NCBI RefSeq assembly: GCF_021556475.1
Contig: NZ_JAKGBZ010000019.1
Coordinates: forward strand, 1-64,000
Direction of reading: 5' to 3'
DNA from: Acidiphilium iwatense
Lineage (GTDB): Bacteria; Pseudomonadota; Alphaproteobacteria; Acetobacterales; Acetobacteraceae
Length of the DNA stretch: 64,000 bases
A program made the translations under genes and the position numbers. Positions 51,201 through 59,890 of this stretch are shown here, one piece after another. The notes under the pieces were generated by a model. That model did not search any database. It had not been told where the DNA came from and was given only the letters and a program-made list of their open reading frames with translations. Numbering within the stretch: the stretch's first letter is position 1; each line of letters starts with the position of its first letter.

Positions 51201-51338
51201 GGACGCTGGGCGTTCGAGGAATTCAACGACGTGTTCGAGATGCAAAAGGAATTCGCCGCGCTGATCGCCAAAGCACTTGAGAAAAGTGCGGTTGAGGCGA
51301 ATGGCGTCAACGAACTGAAAGAAGCGAGTGGGGCATGA
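48240..51338 (+). CDS. Type III-like restriction subunit: DEAH helicase with C-terminal PD-(D/E)xK nuclease
   Basis: In this 1032-aa protein Walker A is MKMATGAGKTTVMAM (~177-191) and the DEAH box NIVVINDEAHHCYRE (~312-326); motif VI-like CEQVVGRGLRRYSYD follows. A nuclease signature lies near the end: FYLPDFIVNVDD (~932) and LIVEVKGYR (~953). The layout matches the BPTD_3080-type restriction subunits and type III Res. The methyltransferase gene overlaps its stop (ATGA). The N-terminal ~90 residues are basic and disordered. Confidence 0.85.
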   Translation: MTTPASPFFEQPILNSPYEEPTRHHPLDAEGQPLNEPPRDGRRKSELITPVPKPRKKKRKNAAKDQGSLNLQNDDGLSTEEQEYNPTPIINEIRSHVGEWRRSNPAVWGVTPATARLLKYWRSYQFQGVRPFFCQVEAVETVIWLTEVARNKKQYAHIWEHILGANEQANPELLRLAMKMATGAGKTTVMAMLIAWQAVNAVRAPTSNNFSRGFLIIAPGITIKDRLRVLLPSDIESYYRARELVPSDMLDDINKAKIVITNYHALALKELLEVNKVGRSLLQGRHAPIVTKETEGQMVRRVAEELMGLKNIVVINDEAHHCYREKPNNEDIDDLTGDDRAIAKEENEAARLWISGIEMFKRKLGVRAVYDLSATPFFLRGSGYAEGTLFPWTISDFSLMDAIECGIVKLPRVPTADNIPEADVPVFRDLWEHIRDEMPKKGRGKGQGDLDPNSLPAKLQTALVALCNHYQETFEKWGKSGIDTPPVFIVVCNNTSTSKLVYEWISGWQRPVAEDSEELRTVHHGHLSLFSNFDEHGNRLARPNTLLIDSKQLESGEALDDDFRRAAALEIEQYKREIAQRSGAGEVGELSDSDLLREVMNTVGKKGRLGEQVRCVVSVAMLTEGWDTNTVTHILGVRAFGTQLLCEQVVGRGLRRYSYDLNAEELFNVEYADIMGIPFDFTAKPQVAPVKPPKKMTRVAAVRERAALEMIFPCVVGYRIDLPEEKLQANLTPNSKLVLTPDMVGPGQTLLEGIVGEGVTLTVAEMKDKRPSTVSYELAKYLLYSYFKDADGEPKLHLFYQIQRIVRHWIDEGYLECKGGTGPWMLQILSIAAQAAERIYNGIAAAIGDEERIRAVLDPYNPKGSTRHVGFMTSKDLYTTDLAKSHINYVVCDSDWEAEFARAAEDHPRVLSYVKNQGLGLEVPYQDGSTARFYLPDFIVNVDDGRGPDDPLHLIVEVKGYRRENVKLKSETMRQKWIRGVNNLGAYGRWAFEEFNDVFEMQKEFAALIAKALEKSAVEANGVNELKEASGA

Positions 51339-54199
51339 GCAAGGGGAGAAGAAAAACGGCGGGCGCGCCCAAGCAGGTCGAAACGCTGACGCACGCCGGG
51401 GCCAAGCGGAAGAACATCCCGACCGCCGAGCTTCAATCCGCCGCGCAGCGGGCGGAGGAAATCGCGCCCTTCGCGCCCGTCGTCTATCCGCGCCGGTATC
51501 CTCTTGCCCATGGTGAAACCCGTCCCCGCGATGCCGACCTCGATCCGCAGCTTGTCTGGAAAGGCGCGCGCGTCCGCCTGACGGCCGAGCAGATCAGGAA
51601 GGCGGCGGAGACCGGCTATATCGACATATCCGAGTCCCAACTCACATGGCGTGGCAAGGATCAGCAGGACTGGTCGGACCTCGTTGTCAACGCGCCGCCG
51701 CTTTACATTCAGGAGAAGATTCACCCCAAGGCGATCATTGACGACCTGACGCGCCGCACCAAGGCAAAGCGTGAGGCCGAAAGTGACATTGCCGACCTGT
51801 TCCACAACTTCAACGGTATCGACCCGGAAGCCAGGACCGAATTCTACCAGCACGACCAGAACTGGTCGAACCGCTTCATCCTCGGCGACAGCTTGCAGGT
51901 GATGGCGAGCCTTGCCGAGCGCGAGTCCTTACGCGGACAGGTGCAGTGCATCTATTTCGACCCGCCCTATGGCATCAAATTCAACTCGAATTGGCAGGTC
52001 TCAACGCGCTCGCGCGACGTAAAGGATGGGAAAATCGAGGAGATTTCCCGCGAGCCGGAACAGGTGCGCGCCTTCCGTGACACGTGGAGAGACGGCATCC
52101 ATTCGTATCTGACCTATCTGCGCGACCGCCTTACTGCGATGCGTGATTTGCTGACTGATAGTGGAAGCATCTTCGTTCAGATCGGCGATGAAAATGTACA
52201 CCGCCTGCGGGCCTTGATGGATGAGGTATTCGGGCAAGAGAATCTTATTTGTGCAATCTCGGCACAAAAGACTGGAAGTCAGTCGGGCAACTTTTTGCAA
52301 GCTACAAGCGATGACGTATTATGGTACGCGAGACAAAAAGGGGGATCGACAAAATTTCGGCCACTCTTTCTCGCTCGTGATGGAGAGGGCAGCGGCCTTT
52401 CTACTATTGAAAGAGAGGATTTCGGTGCCTATCCGCTAACGTCGGATGGCGTTCGATCTACGAGCACGTGTGATTTTGAATTTGAAGGCAGAACTTTTCA
52501 TCCGGGTACCTTGGCGCATTGGAAAGTCGTTCCGAACGATCTTAACAGAGTAGCCCGTGCTGGAAGAATTGTGGCCCAGAAGAATCAAATTCGTTTGAAA
52601 TACTTTCATGACGACTATCCTGTCACAAGGCTCGGAGACTACTGGAATGATGTTGGGGGAGCGACTGGAAAGGTCTATGTTGTTCAGACCTCCCCGAGGA
52701 TAGTCGAACGCTGTATCCTGATGACCACCGATCCCGGTGATCTCGTGTTCGATCCCACGTGCGGCTCCGGTACGACCGCGACAGTCGCCGAGCAATGGGG
52801 GCGCCGCTGGATCACAATCGACACTTCGCGCGTGGCGCTGGCGCTCGCCCGCGCGCGGGTGATGGGCGCGAAATATCCGTATTACCTTTTGGCCGATAGC
52901 AAGGAAGGCCGCCAGAAGGAAGGCGAGCTAACCGGCAAGCCGCCTATTGATGGCGCGACGCATGGCGACATTCGCCAAGGCTTCGTCTACGACCGCGTGC
53001 CGCACATTACGTTGGGGTCAATCTCTCGAAACACCGAGATCGATGTAATCTGGGAGGAGTTTCAGGCGAAGCTTGAACCGCTGCGTCGCGACTTGAACGC
53101 CGCGCTCGGCAAGAAGTGGGAAGAATGGGAAATCCCCCGCGAGGCCGCGCCCGGCTGGTCCGACAATATCAAGGGCCTGCAAAAAGCCTGGTGGGATCAG
53201 CGTATCGCGCGGCAGAAGAAGATCGACGAGTCGATTGCCAAGAAGGCCGATGTCGAACTTCTCTACGACCGCCCTTATGAGGATAAATCCCGCATTCGCG
53301 TCGCCGGGCCGTTCACGGTCGAAAGCCTCTCGCCGCATCGTGTCGTCCCGTCCAGAGAAATCGACCTGATCGAGGAACTGGATGCCGCCGACGGCAAGCG
53401 CAAACGCAAGCTGCCCAAGGGCACCCAAGAACTCAACGACTTCACGACGATGATTCTGGACCACCTTGAAACCTCGGGTGTCCAGCAGGCGAAGAAAGCG
53501 GACCGCATCGCCTTCACGTCCATTACCGGCTGGCCCGGAACATGGATCGCCGCCGATGGCCGGTTCATGGAAGGCGAGACGGAGAAGCGCGCCGCGATCT
53601 TCATCGGCCCGGAATTCGGCACAGTCAGCCGCGCCGACCTTACCGCCGCTGCGCGCGAGGCGCTGGACGCGCGTTTCGACGCGCTGATCGCCTGTGGCTT
53701 CAACTTCGAAGCCCATACCTCTGAACTCAACAAGCTGGGACCTTTGCCGATCCTCAAGGCCAAGATGAATCCCGAACTGCATATGTCCGACGAACTGAAG
53801 AACACGGGCGCGGGCAATCTGTTCGTCGTGTTCGGCGAGCCGGACATCAAGTGGGAGTTCGACACAGACGGCGAGATCGTTGTCGAGGTCTTGGGTGTCG
53901 ATGTGTTCGACCCCAAGACCGGCGAAGTCCGCGCCAGCGGCAAGGACGACATCGCCGCGTGGTTCATCGACACGGACTATAACGAGGAGAGCTTCTTCGT
54001 CCGCCACGCCTATTTTATGGGCGCGAACGATCCCTACAAGTCGCTCAAGACCGCATTGAAGGCCGAGATCGACGAGGACGCCTGGGCGACCCTCTACCGG
54101 GACAAGTCCCGCCCGTTCCCGCGCCCTGACACGGGCCGCTTCGCGATCAAGGTCATCAATCACTTCGGCGACGAGGTGATGAAGGTCTTTGCGGTGTAG
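51335..54199 (+). CDS. Site-specific DNA methyltransferase (type III Mod-like)
   Basis: In this 954-aa protein the catalytic motif is IYFDPPYGIKFNSNW (~206-220) and the SAM motif FDPTCGSGTTATVAEQWGRRWITID (~472-496). The DPPY-first order marks the beta class (N6-adenine or N4-cytosine). Between the two motifs the DNA (about 52240-52700) is visibly less GC-rich than its surroundings and may be the target-recognition part, recently exchanged. It pairs with the helicase-nuclease upstream. The C-terminal 450 residues are family-specific. Confidence 0.87.
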   Translation: MSKGRRKTAGAPKQVETLTHAGAKRKNIPTAELQSAAQRAEEIAPFAPVVYPRRYPLAHGETRPRDADLDPQLVWKGARVRLTAEQIRKAAETGYIDISESQLTWRGKDQQDWSDLVVNAPPLYIQEKIHPKAIIDDLTRRTKAKREAESDIADLFHNFNGIDPEARTEFYQHDQNWSNRFILGDSLQVMASLAERESLRGQVQCIYFDPPYGIKFNSNWQVSTRSRDVKDGKIEEISREPEQVRAFRDTWRDGIHSYLTYLRDRLTAMRDLLTDSGSIFVQIGDENVHRLRALMDEVFGQENLICAISAQKTGSQSGNFLQATSDDVLWYARQKGGSTKFRPLFLARDGEGSGLSTIEREDFGAYPLTSDGVRSTSTCDFEFEGRTFHPGTLAHWKVVPNDLNRVARAGRIVAQKNQIRLKYFHDDYPVTRLGDYWNDVGGATGKVYVVQTSPRIVERCILMTTDPGDLVFDPTCGSGTTATVAEQWGRRWITIDTSRVALALARARVMGAKYPYYLLADSKEGRQKEGELTGKPPIDGATHGDIRQGFVYDRVPHITLGSISRNTEIDVIWEEFQAKLEPLRRDLNAALGKKWEEWEIPREAAPGWSDNIKGLQKAWWDQRIARQKKIDESIAKKADVELLYDRPYEDKSRIRVAGPFTVESLSPHRVVPSREIDLIEELDAADGKRKRKLPKGTQELNDFTTMILDHLETSGVQQAKKADRIAFTSITGWPGTWIAADGRFMEGETEKRAAIFIGPEFGTVSRADLTAAAREALDARFDALIACGFNFEAHTSELNKLGPLPILKAKMNPELHMSDELKNTGAGNLFVVFGEPDIKWEFDTDGEIVVEVLGVDVFDPKTGEVRASGKDDIAAWFIDTDYNEESFFVRHAYFMGANDPYKSLKTALKAEIDEDAWATLYRDKSRPFPRPDTGRFAIKVINHFGDEVMKVFAV

Positions 54200-54208
54200 G
54201 GGGGGCGA

Positions 54209-54841
54209 GTGATGCTGCGGCTTGAGATAGACGGAAAATGGGAGCCGGAGGACTTCATTGAAGTCCTTACCGGCGTTGAATCGCTTTACTATAAAGCGGC
54301 TCTAATCCGCAGATTCCCCTACGAGCCACCGTTCTATTCGTTTGAGCGCTCGTATCTGTCGGCAAGCTTTGACGAGCAGTTGGACCAGACCAACAACTGG
54401 CTTCTTGCGCGGGCGCGCGCGACGGCTCGCGTTGACTATCGAATGAAGGTCGCCCGGATTTCGTATGCCTCTCCCGGAGGGATTGATCTCGCGGGCCTCG
54501 GGCAAGCCTGCAACGCGCTTAAGGGAATAATCGACAGCCTCATTAAGTTTTTCACCGAAGGTGAACTTCGGCGCCAGGCCGATGAGCAAGCGAAAATCGA
54601 AACGTCCGTTAAGGAAACGGAACTCGAAAGGGATCGGGAGTCCCTACGTACTCTGAAGATCAAAAACGCCCGCGCCATTCTGAATTTGCGGCGCGATTTC
54701 CACGACGTTCCCGAAGATGTCCTTGTGGCGCTGATCGGCAACGATCAAGATCGGCTTGTCCCGCGCATTGCCGAAAGGAAGCTCATCGGCATTCAGAGAA
54801 TTGACGGCGATTCTCACGAGGACGATGGGGACGAACGGTGA
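54209..54841 (+). CDS. Unknown protein with coiled-coil C-terminus in the restriction operon
   Basis: This 210-aa protein has an N-terminal part (LRLEIDGKWEPEDFIEVLTGVESLYYKAALIRRF) that looks like an alpha/beta domain. The segment GIDLAGLGQACNALKGIIDSLIKFFTEGELRR is amphipathic, and residues ~125-160 form a charged coiled coil. I do not recognise the family. It starts 9 nt after the methyltransferase stop and overlaps the next gene's GTG, so it is part of this operon and possibly a structural or specificity accessory. Confidence 0.6.
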   Translation: MMLRLEIDGKWEPEDFIEVLTGVESLYYKAALIRRFPYEPPFYSFERSYLSASFDEQLDQTNNWLLARARATARVDYRMKVARISYASPGGIDLAGLGQACNALKGIIDSLIKFFTEGELRRQADEQAKIETSVKETELERDRESLRTLKIKNARAILNLRRDFHDVPEDVLVALIGNDQDRLVPRIAERKLIGIQRIDGDSHEDDGDER

Positions 54842-56931
54842 TCTTCTGCATCGCGGACAGTTTTCAAACTGCTTTGCGCCGCCTTTCCGCGCAGGAACAG
54901 AAGGCGGTGAAGGAGACTGTTTTCGATTTGCAGATGAACCCCGCCGCGCCGGGGCTTCAATTTCACCGCATCGACAAGTCCAAAGACCCCAATTTCTGGT
55001 CGATGCGCGTCAACCGCGACATTCGCCTGATCGTCCACAAGACGGAAGGCAGCTTTCTGATCTGCTACGTTGCCCATCACGACGATGCTTACACCTGGGC
55101 CGAGCGCCGCCGCATCGAAACCCATCCCACGACCGGCGCGGCGCAGATCGTGGAAGTCCGCGAGCGTGTTCAGGAGATTGTGGTTCACAAGCCGGTCGAG
55201 GCAGAGCAGCCGGCCGCGCCGATCCGCGTTGTTCTGCCGCCACTGTTTCCCGGCATCACGGACGAGGAACTTCTCACCTACGGCGTCCCGGTCGATTGGC
55301 TTGCCGACGTAAAAGCCGCCACGGAAGATACGATCTTCGATCTTGCCGAGCACCTGCCGCGCGAAGCGGCGGAAGCGCTGCTGGACCTTGCCACTGGGGC
55401 AAAGCCGCAGATACCGGCCGTCACCGCGCCGGAGGCGGTCAGCCCCTTCGAGCATCCCGATGCCCAGCGCCGCTTCCGCGTCATGGAGGATGTCGAAGAA
55501 CTCAAGCGCGCGCTTGATTTCCCGTGGGATCAATGGACGGTGTTCCTGCATCCGTCGCAGCGGCAGGTGGTGGAGCAATCGTTCAGCGGCCCCGCGCGGG
55601 TGTCTGGTTCCGCCGGAACGGGAAAGACCGTCGTGGCCCTGCATCGCGCCGCGAATATCCTGCGCCAGCATCCGCAGGCGCGGCTCTTGCTCACGACGTT
55701 TTCCCTGCCTCTTGCCAACGCGCTGGAAGGCAAGCTTCGCATTCTGACGGGCGCAGACAACAGCATTGTTCCCCGCGTGACCGTCCTGCCGTTCAGGGGC
55801 GTCGCGCACGAACTGTTTACGCTGGCCTTCGGGCACCACCCGAGGGCGGCGACCGAGGACCAGATTCGCGGAGCGCTCAAGACGGCGGCGGGCGAAGCGT
55901 CCCTGACCAGCTTCACCCCGCGCTTCCTGGCATCGGAATGGCTCAATGTCGTCGATGCGTGGCAGTTGGACAGCCTTCAAGCCTATCAGGACGTTCCCCG
56001 CCTTGGCCGCAAGAACCGCCTTGGGGTCAAGCAGCGCGAAAAACTCTGGCCTGTCTTCGTGAAGGCGCGGCATATCATCGAGGCGCAGGGGCTTCTCACC
56101 TGGCCGTCCATCTTCGGGAAAGTCACCGCGCATTTTGCGGGCCGGGCCGACGAGCCCTTCACCCATGCGGTGATCGACGAGGCCCAGGACCTTGGCGTGC
56201 CGGAACTGCGGATGCTCGCCGCCATTACGCCGGGCGGCCCCGATGCGCTGTTCTTCGCCGGCGATCTCGGCCAGCGCATCTTTCAGGAGCCGTTTTCGTG
56301 GAAAGCGCTGGGTGTCGATATTCGCGGGCGCTCGCGCACCCTCAAGGTCAATTACAGGACCTCGCATCAGATCAGGCAGGCGGCCGACCGCCTTCTGCCC
56401 AAGATCGTACAGGACGTTGACGGGAACGAGCAAGACCGGCGCGGCACCGTGTCCGTGTTCAACGGCCCCGATCCCGAAATCCAGATCTTCGCGGACGCCG
56501 ACCGCGAGATCCACGGCGTGGCCGACTGGATCAAACAGTCCGTGGCAGACGGAATCGCCCCTGCTGAGATCGGCCTGTTCGTGAGGTCCAACGACCAGCT
56601 CGCCAGGGCGCGCGCCGCCGTGAAAGCCGCCGGTCACACGCAGTTGGAATTGTCGGAACGTCTTGAGCAGCCGCAGGGCCGCATCGCCATCGGCACCATG
56701 CACCTTGCCAAGGGCCTCGAATACAAGGCCGTTGCCGTCATGGCCTGCGACGACGACGTATTGCCCTTGCAGGAGCGCATCGAGACCGTCGCCGATGAAT
56801 CGGAACTCGACGAGGTTCACGACACCGAGCGAAACCTGTTCTATGTTGCCTGCACCCGCGCCCGCGACCGGCTGCTTGTTTCCGGCGTTCAACCCTCTTC
56901 GGAATTTTTCGCCGACTTTTCCGCCCCGTAG
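54838..56931 (+). CDS. RelE/ParE-like domain fused to UvrD-type SF1 helicase
   Basis: In this 697-aa protein residues 1 to ~95 (FQTALRRLSAQEQKAVKETVFDLQMNPAAPGLQFHRI...WSMRVNRDIRLIVHK...YVAHHDDAYTWAERR) have the RelE/ParE toxin fold pattern. The helicase follows: Walker A VSGSAGTGKTVVALHRAAN (~254-272), DEAQD box HAVIDEAQDLGVPELRM (~443), motif V MHLAKGLEYKAVAVM and motif VI FYVACTRARDRLLVSG. The start is GTG, overlapping the previous gene. It is probably an effector or DNA-processing arm of the defence operon. Confidence 0.8.
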   Translation: MIFCIADSFQTALRRLSAQEQKAVKETVFDLQMNPAAPGLQFHRIDKSKDPNFWSMRVNRDIRLIVHKTEGSFLICYVAHHDDAYTWAERRRIETHPTTGAAQIVEVRERVQEIVVHKPVEAEQPAAPIRVVLPPLFPGITDEELLTYGVPVDWLADVKAATEDTIFDLAEHLPREAAEALLDLATGAKPQIPAVTAPEAVSPFEHPDAQRRFRVMEDVEELKRALDFPWDQWTVFLHPSQRQVVEQSFSGPARVSGSAGTGKTVVALHRAANILRQHPQARLLLTTFSLPLANALEGKLRILTGADNSIVPRVTVLPFRGVAHELFTLAFGHHPRAATEDQIRGALKTAAGEASLTSFTPRFLASEWLNVVDAWQLDSLQAYQDVPRLGRKNRLGVKQREKLWPVFVKARHIIEAQGLLTWPSIFGKVTAHFAGRADEPFTHAVIDEAQDLGVPELRMLAAITPGGPDALFFAGDLGQRIFQEPFSWKALGVDIRGRSRTLKVNYRTSHQIRQAADRLLPKIVQDVDGNEQDRRGTVSVFNGPDPEIQIFADADREIHGVADWIKQSVADGIAPAEIGLFVRSNDQLARARAAVKAAGHTQLELSERLEQPQGRIAIGTMHLAKGLEYKAVAVMACDDDVLPLQERIETVADESELDEVHDTERNLFYVACTRARDRLLVSGVQPSSEFFADFSAP

Positions 56932-56965
56932 GGCCGGAACAGCGGTTGACCGGCACGGCTGCAAT

Positions 56966-58408
56966 CTACGTGTAGCGGCGGAAGTCCGACGAGACCGCTG
57001 TCCCGAACTCGACGTGCTTGAGAATGCGCCCGACCTCCCGCGCCGCCTTGATGGGTGCCGGAAGCTTTTGATCGAACTGCGTCGTGTTCCAGTTCACCTT
57101 CGTCAGCGCGAGCACATCTTTTGCTACAGTCAAGATTTTGCTGTCCGAATTCTCATGAGGCACGAGCAGTAAAGGGCGCGGTACGCGCAGGCCGGGGAAT
57201 GTCCCGTAGAACGGCACGCTGCCGCGCGTATAGAGCAGGCCCTTCCCGTCCAGATCGACGAACGTGCCGCGCAGGACGGGATAATTGCCATCCCGGAAGA
57301 TGGCGATCGGGGAACTCTCCTGCACCCATACGAGGTCGGACATCTCGATACCGGACTTCCCAAGAGCGGCGTCGATGCCCTCCGCCTCTTCGGGGCGGAA
57401 GCGCGAGGTCTTCAGGACCATCAGCCGCGCAGGCACATGTCGGTGATGCGCTTTGTACGCTGCGATGGACTGCACAACGAGTTCTTCCGCGTCTTTGGCG
57501 GTCAGATATGGATGCCGCCCGCGTGTTTCCGTCTGCGCGCGCGCCCCTCGCAGAATGAGACCGCGACCACGCTCATCGAACATCTGCGCGGTACTGGTCC
57601 AAAGTTGCTGACCGTCGAGGTCACGATAAAAGCCGATGCCCAGGAAGCTGGTGCGGTATTCCGCCTGATCCGGCAGCAAGCGCCATGGCACTTTGCCCGC
57701 CTTGTAGAAGAGCGCGTTGAGAAGATTCCACGCGCGCGTCGCCTTTACCTGCGTTTGGCGGTTGCTGTCGCGTTTGACCTTGCGGGGGATTTTGGCAGCG
57801 TCGTCCCACGTATCCGGCCAGACGATCTGCGTCGGAACCGGCAAGTGAAGCGTCTTCGCCTTGAGCAGGTCGCGGAAGTTGAGCATATCGCCGCCGTCGT
57901 CATCGTCGTCGTCCTCCTCGCTCTTGGCGTTAACGAGCTTCTCGATGAGCGGAATGGGCAAAGCCAGAACGATGACATCGGGCTTCGCGTTGCCTTCGAT
58001 CAGAGCCGAAAGCTGCGACGTGACCAATTCGACGGCATGGCGAACCGCTTCGTCGTGACGGCCTATGCCGGTGATTTCGTTGACCTGACGACGGGAAATG
58101 GTGGCTGTAGCCCCATCGGGCACTTCGAACTTGCAGCGGAACGGGTTCTGATTGCCCAGACCCGGAAAATCCGGGTTGAGATTGATAAGCTGCTTGTTCC
58201 CGCTTTCGATGCCGCGCCCGGTTTCTCCGAGGAATTCCGTGAACCCCGCAACCGTGTCGTCCGTGCCGATGACGCCGACGCGGATAACGTCGCCCGAACG
58301 CGGCTGCAACGGCCCGTGCTCGCGCAAGCCCTGTCGGGGATCGCAATGCTGTCCGCCGTCGCCGAATTCAAGCATCGGTTCGTCAAAGACATGCGCCTTG
58401 AAAATCAT
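56966..58408 (-). CDS. Short prokaryotic Argonaute (MID-PIWI), SPARDA-type
   Basis: This 480-aa protein lacks the N and PAZ domains. The C-terminal half is PIWI: FLGIGFYRDLDGQQLWTSTAQMF, AEELVVQSIAAYKAHHRHVPARLMVLKTSRF, and the end LALTKVNWNTTQFDQKLPAPIKAAREVGRILKH, highly typical of pAgo C-termini. The first catalytic Asp is replaced (GIGF), so it is probably slicer-inactive, like other short pAgos. It would use a guide to detect invading nucleic acid and switch on its partner. Its start overlaps the stop of the DREN-APAZ gene (ATGA). It is convergent with the UvrD-like gene. Confidence 0.85.
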   Translation of the reverse strand: MIFKAHVFDEPMLEFGDGGQHCDPRQGLREHGPLQPRSGDVIRVGVIGTDDTVAGFTEFLGETGRGIESGNKQLINLNPDFPGLGNQNPFRCKFEVPDGATATISRRQVNEITGIGRHDEAVRHAVELVTSQLSALIEGNAKPDVIVLALPIPLIEKLVNAKSEEDDDDDDGGDMLNFRDLLKAKTLHLPVPTQIVWPDTWDDAAKIPRKVKRDSNRQTQVKATRAWNLLNALFYKAGKVPWRLLPDQAEYRTSFLGIGFYRDLDGQQLWTSTAQMFDERGRGLILRGARAQTETRGRHPYLTAKDAEELVVQSIAAYKAHHRHVPARLMVLKTSRFRPEEAEGIDAALGKSGIEMSDLVWVQESSPIAIFRDGNYPVLRGTFVDLDGKGLLYTRGSVPFYGTFPGLRVPRPLLLVPHENSDSKILTVAKDVLALTKVNWNTTQFDQKLPAPIKAAREVGRILKHVEFGTAVSSDFRRYT

Positions 58409-59739
58409 CCGATGCCCCCGTCCTCAAAGAGGTCCTGCGCTTCCATCTCCTTGGCGCGCGGATCGGTCCGGTTCCATGAGGACTCCGGCACTGCCTGAGA
58501 CAACTGGATTACCGGGAGCCGCTCGAATTGCAGCAATGGCGCGGGTTTGTCGGCGTCGAACAGACCAACCTCATGTTTGCCGCTCTCGACCAGCAAGTGC
58601 TGCCACATCATCACCTGGCCGCGCACGGCGGCATTGCGCTCCAGACGCTTCTTGCCTGCCAAAAGCGCCTCTGGATAACGGTGCGGCTGGAAACCGTCCA
58701 TGGTGAAATAAAAATCGGGGTCGATGACTACGAACCATTCATCGGCAAGACGTTCGAACCGCAGCCGTGCCGCGTGATGCCGAACGTAGCCACGGCCTTC
58801 CTTCTTCTTGCTCGCATAGGCGCTCACGACCTTGGCGGAGGTTTCATTGACATTGGACATGTAGCGGTAGCTGCGCGACTTGCCGGTACCGACCGCCTTG
58901 AAGTGGAACAGCCTGTCTTTGCGGAGAAAGGAAAGTTGCCCTGTTGTCTGTCGCTCGACGGTGCGCCGCAACAAATCCATCGTGTCGTTGATGTCGTCGC
59001 GTTCGTCATTGAATGCGATGAGCTTAGTATCAACGGCCTCGACCTGATCGAGATCGACAATCGCGCGAGTGCCGTACTCTCTGGGGTCGAAGAAAGAGAC
59101 GAAGCGCCGCTTGCGGATTACCCAGTCGAACCGGATGTTGCCTTGCTTAACCAGTTCGGGCACGGCGTCGCGACCGCTACCGAAGGGCGACGTTGAGATG
59201 AAGATTTCATCCGGCAACTTGACGCGCAGCAGGTTGATGATGGCGTCTTCGCCCTGATTGAGCGGCGGCAGGAAAACGCCTGGCGTGCGACGATCAATGG
59301 TGAGCGCGCCAATGCGATCAGCGCAGCGCGGGTCGAATACATCGGTCCCTTTGTCGAACTTCAGACGGCGTTCCTCGCCCCTGACGCAATCGCTAACGTC
59401 TTTCCAATACGCCGTTTCGTCGGACTTCCGCCAAAGAACAATGATGACGGGGATGTTCGAGGTGCGCCAGTACTTCAGATCGTCCGGCTTGAGAAGGTAT
59501 TCGAAGCTGTTGTCGTTCTCGCGGACATATTGGCCGCTCTCCGTGGATTTGACCTGGACACCGAGCAGTTTGCCGAGCGGCGCGCCGCTCTTCGGATCGC
59601 GCAGTTCGACGATGCCGTCCGTGCCCGCTTCGAGGCGCCCCCGCTGCTCGTAAAGAAAGCCGGTTTCGAGAACGATCTTTTTGATCGCTGTCTCGCCCAA
59701 TTCACCCAGGACCTGGCTATCGGTGATTCTCTTCGACAT
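58405..59739 (-). CDS. DUF4365 (DREN) nuclease fused to APAZ-like domain, SPARDA effector
   Basis: In this 444-aa protein residues ~8-150 are DUF4365, a PD-(D/E)xK-type nuclease: GELGETAIKKIVLETGF, EAGTDGIVEL (Asp41) and LLGVQVKST (Gln62-x-Lys64). The remainder has the beta-rich APAZ pattern, seen with short pAgos. SPARDA systems consist of just this pair; on guided target recognition the complex degrades DNA and RNA indiscriminately and kills or stops the infected cell. Assignment of APAZ rests on position and size as much as on sequence. Confidence 0.8.
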   Translation of the reverse strand: MSKRITDSQVLGELGETAIKKIVLETGFLYEQRGRLEAGTDGIVELRDPKSGAPLGKLLGVQVKSTESGQYVRENDNSFEYLLKPDDLKYWRTSNIPVIIVLWRKSDETAYWKDVSDCVRGEERRLKFDKGTDVFDPRCADRIGALTIDRRTPGVFLPPLNQGEDAIINLLRVKLPDEIFISTSPFGSGRDAVPELVKQGNIRFDWVIRKRRFVSFFDPREYGTRAIVDLDQVEAVDTKLIAFNDERDDINDTMDLLRRTVERQTTGQLSFLRKDRLFHFKAVGTGKSRSYRYMSNVNETSAKVVSAYASKKKEGRGYVRHHAARLRFERLADEWFVVIDPDFYFTMDGFQPHRYPEALLAGKKRLERNAAVRGQVMMWQHLLVESGKHEVGLFDADKPAPLLQFERLPVIQLSQAVPESSWNRTDPRAKEMEAQDLFEDGGIG

Positions 59740-59754
59740 GCCATATCATATGGC
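59740..59754. promoter_or_regulatory. Palindrome abutting the SPARDA start codon
   Basis: GCCATAT-C-ATATGGC (59740-59754) is a perfect 7-bp dyad that ends right at the ATG of the minus-strand DREN-APAZ gene. No Shine-Dalgarno is visible there. It could be an operator or a translation-limiting hairpin. Confidence 0.5.
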
Positions 59755-59890
59755 ACTTCGGAGGTATCCCAAACAACTTTGTTCGCGATTTGTTTCCTAC
59801 CAGGCCATGCCCAACCAGGCTGTCGTGAATGGAGTCGTACTTCGCACGGCTCCTGCCATCCGACATCCATCCCTCGCGCATCTTGAACAA

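Noticed and set aside
48051-51245. 1064-aa minus-strand ORF opposite the restriction helicase
   Set aside because: High-GC codon bias opens this frame; the plus strand carries clear helicase and nuclease motifs.
57437-58498. 353-aa plus-strand ORF opposite the Argonaute gene
   Set aside because: It is antisense to a recognisable PIWI protein and has no family features of its own.
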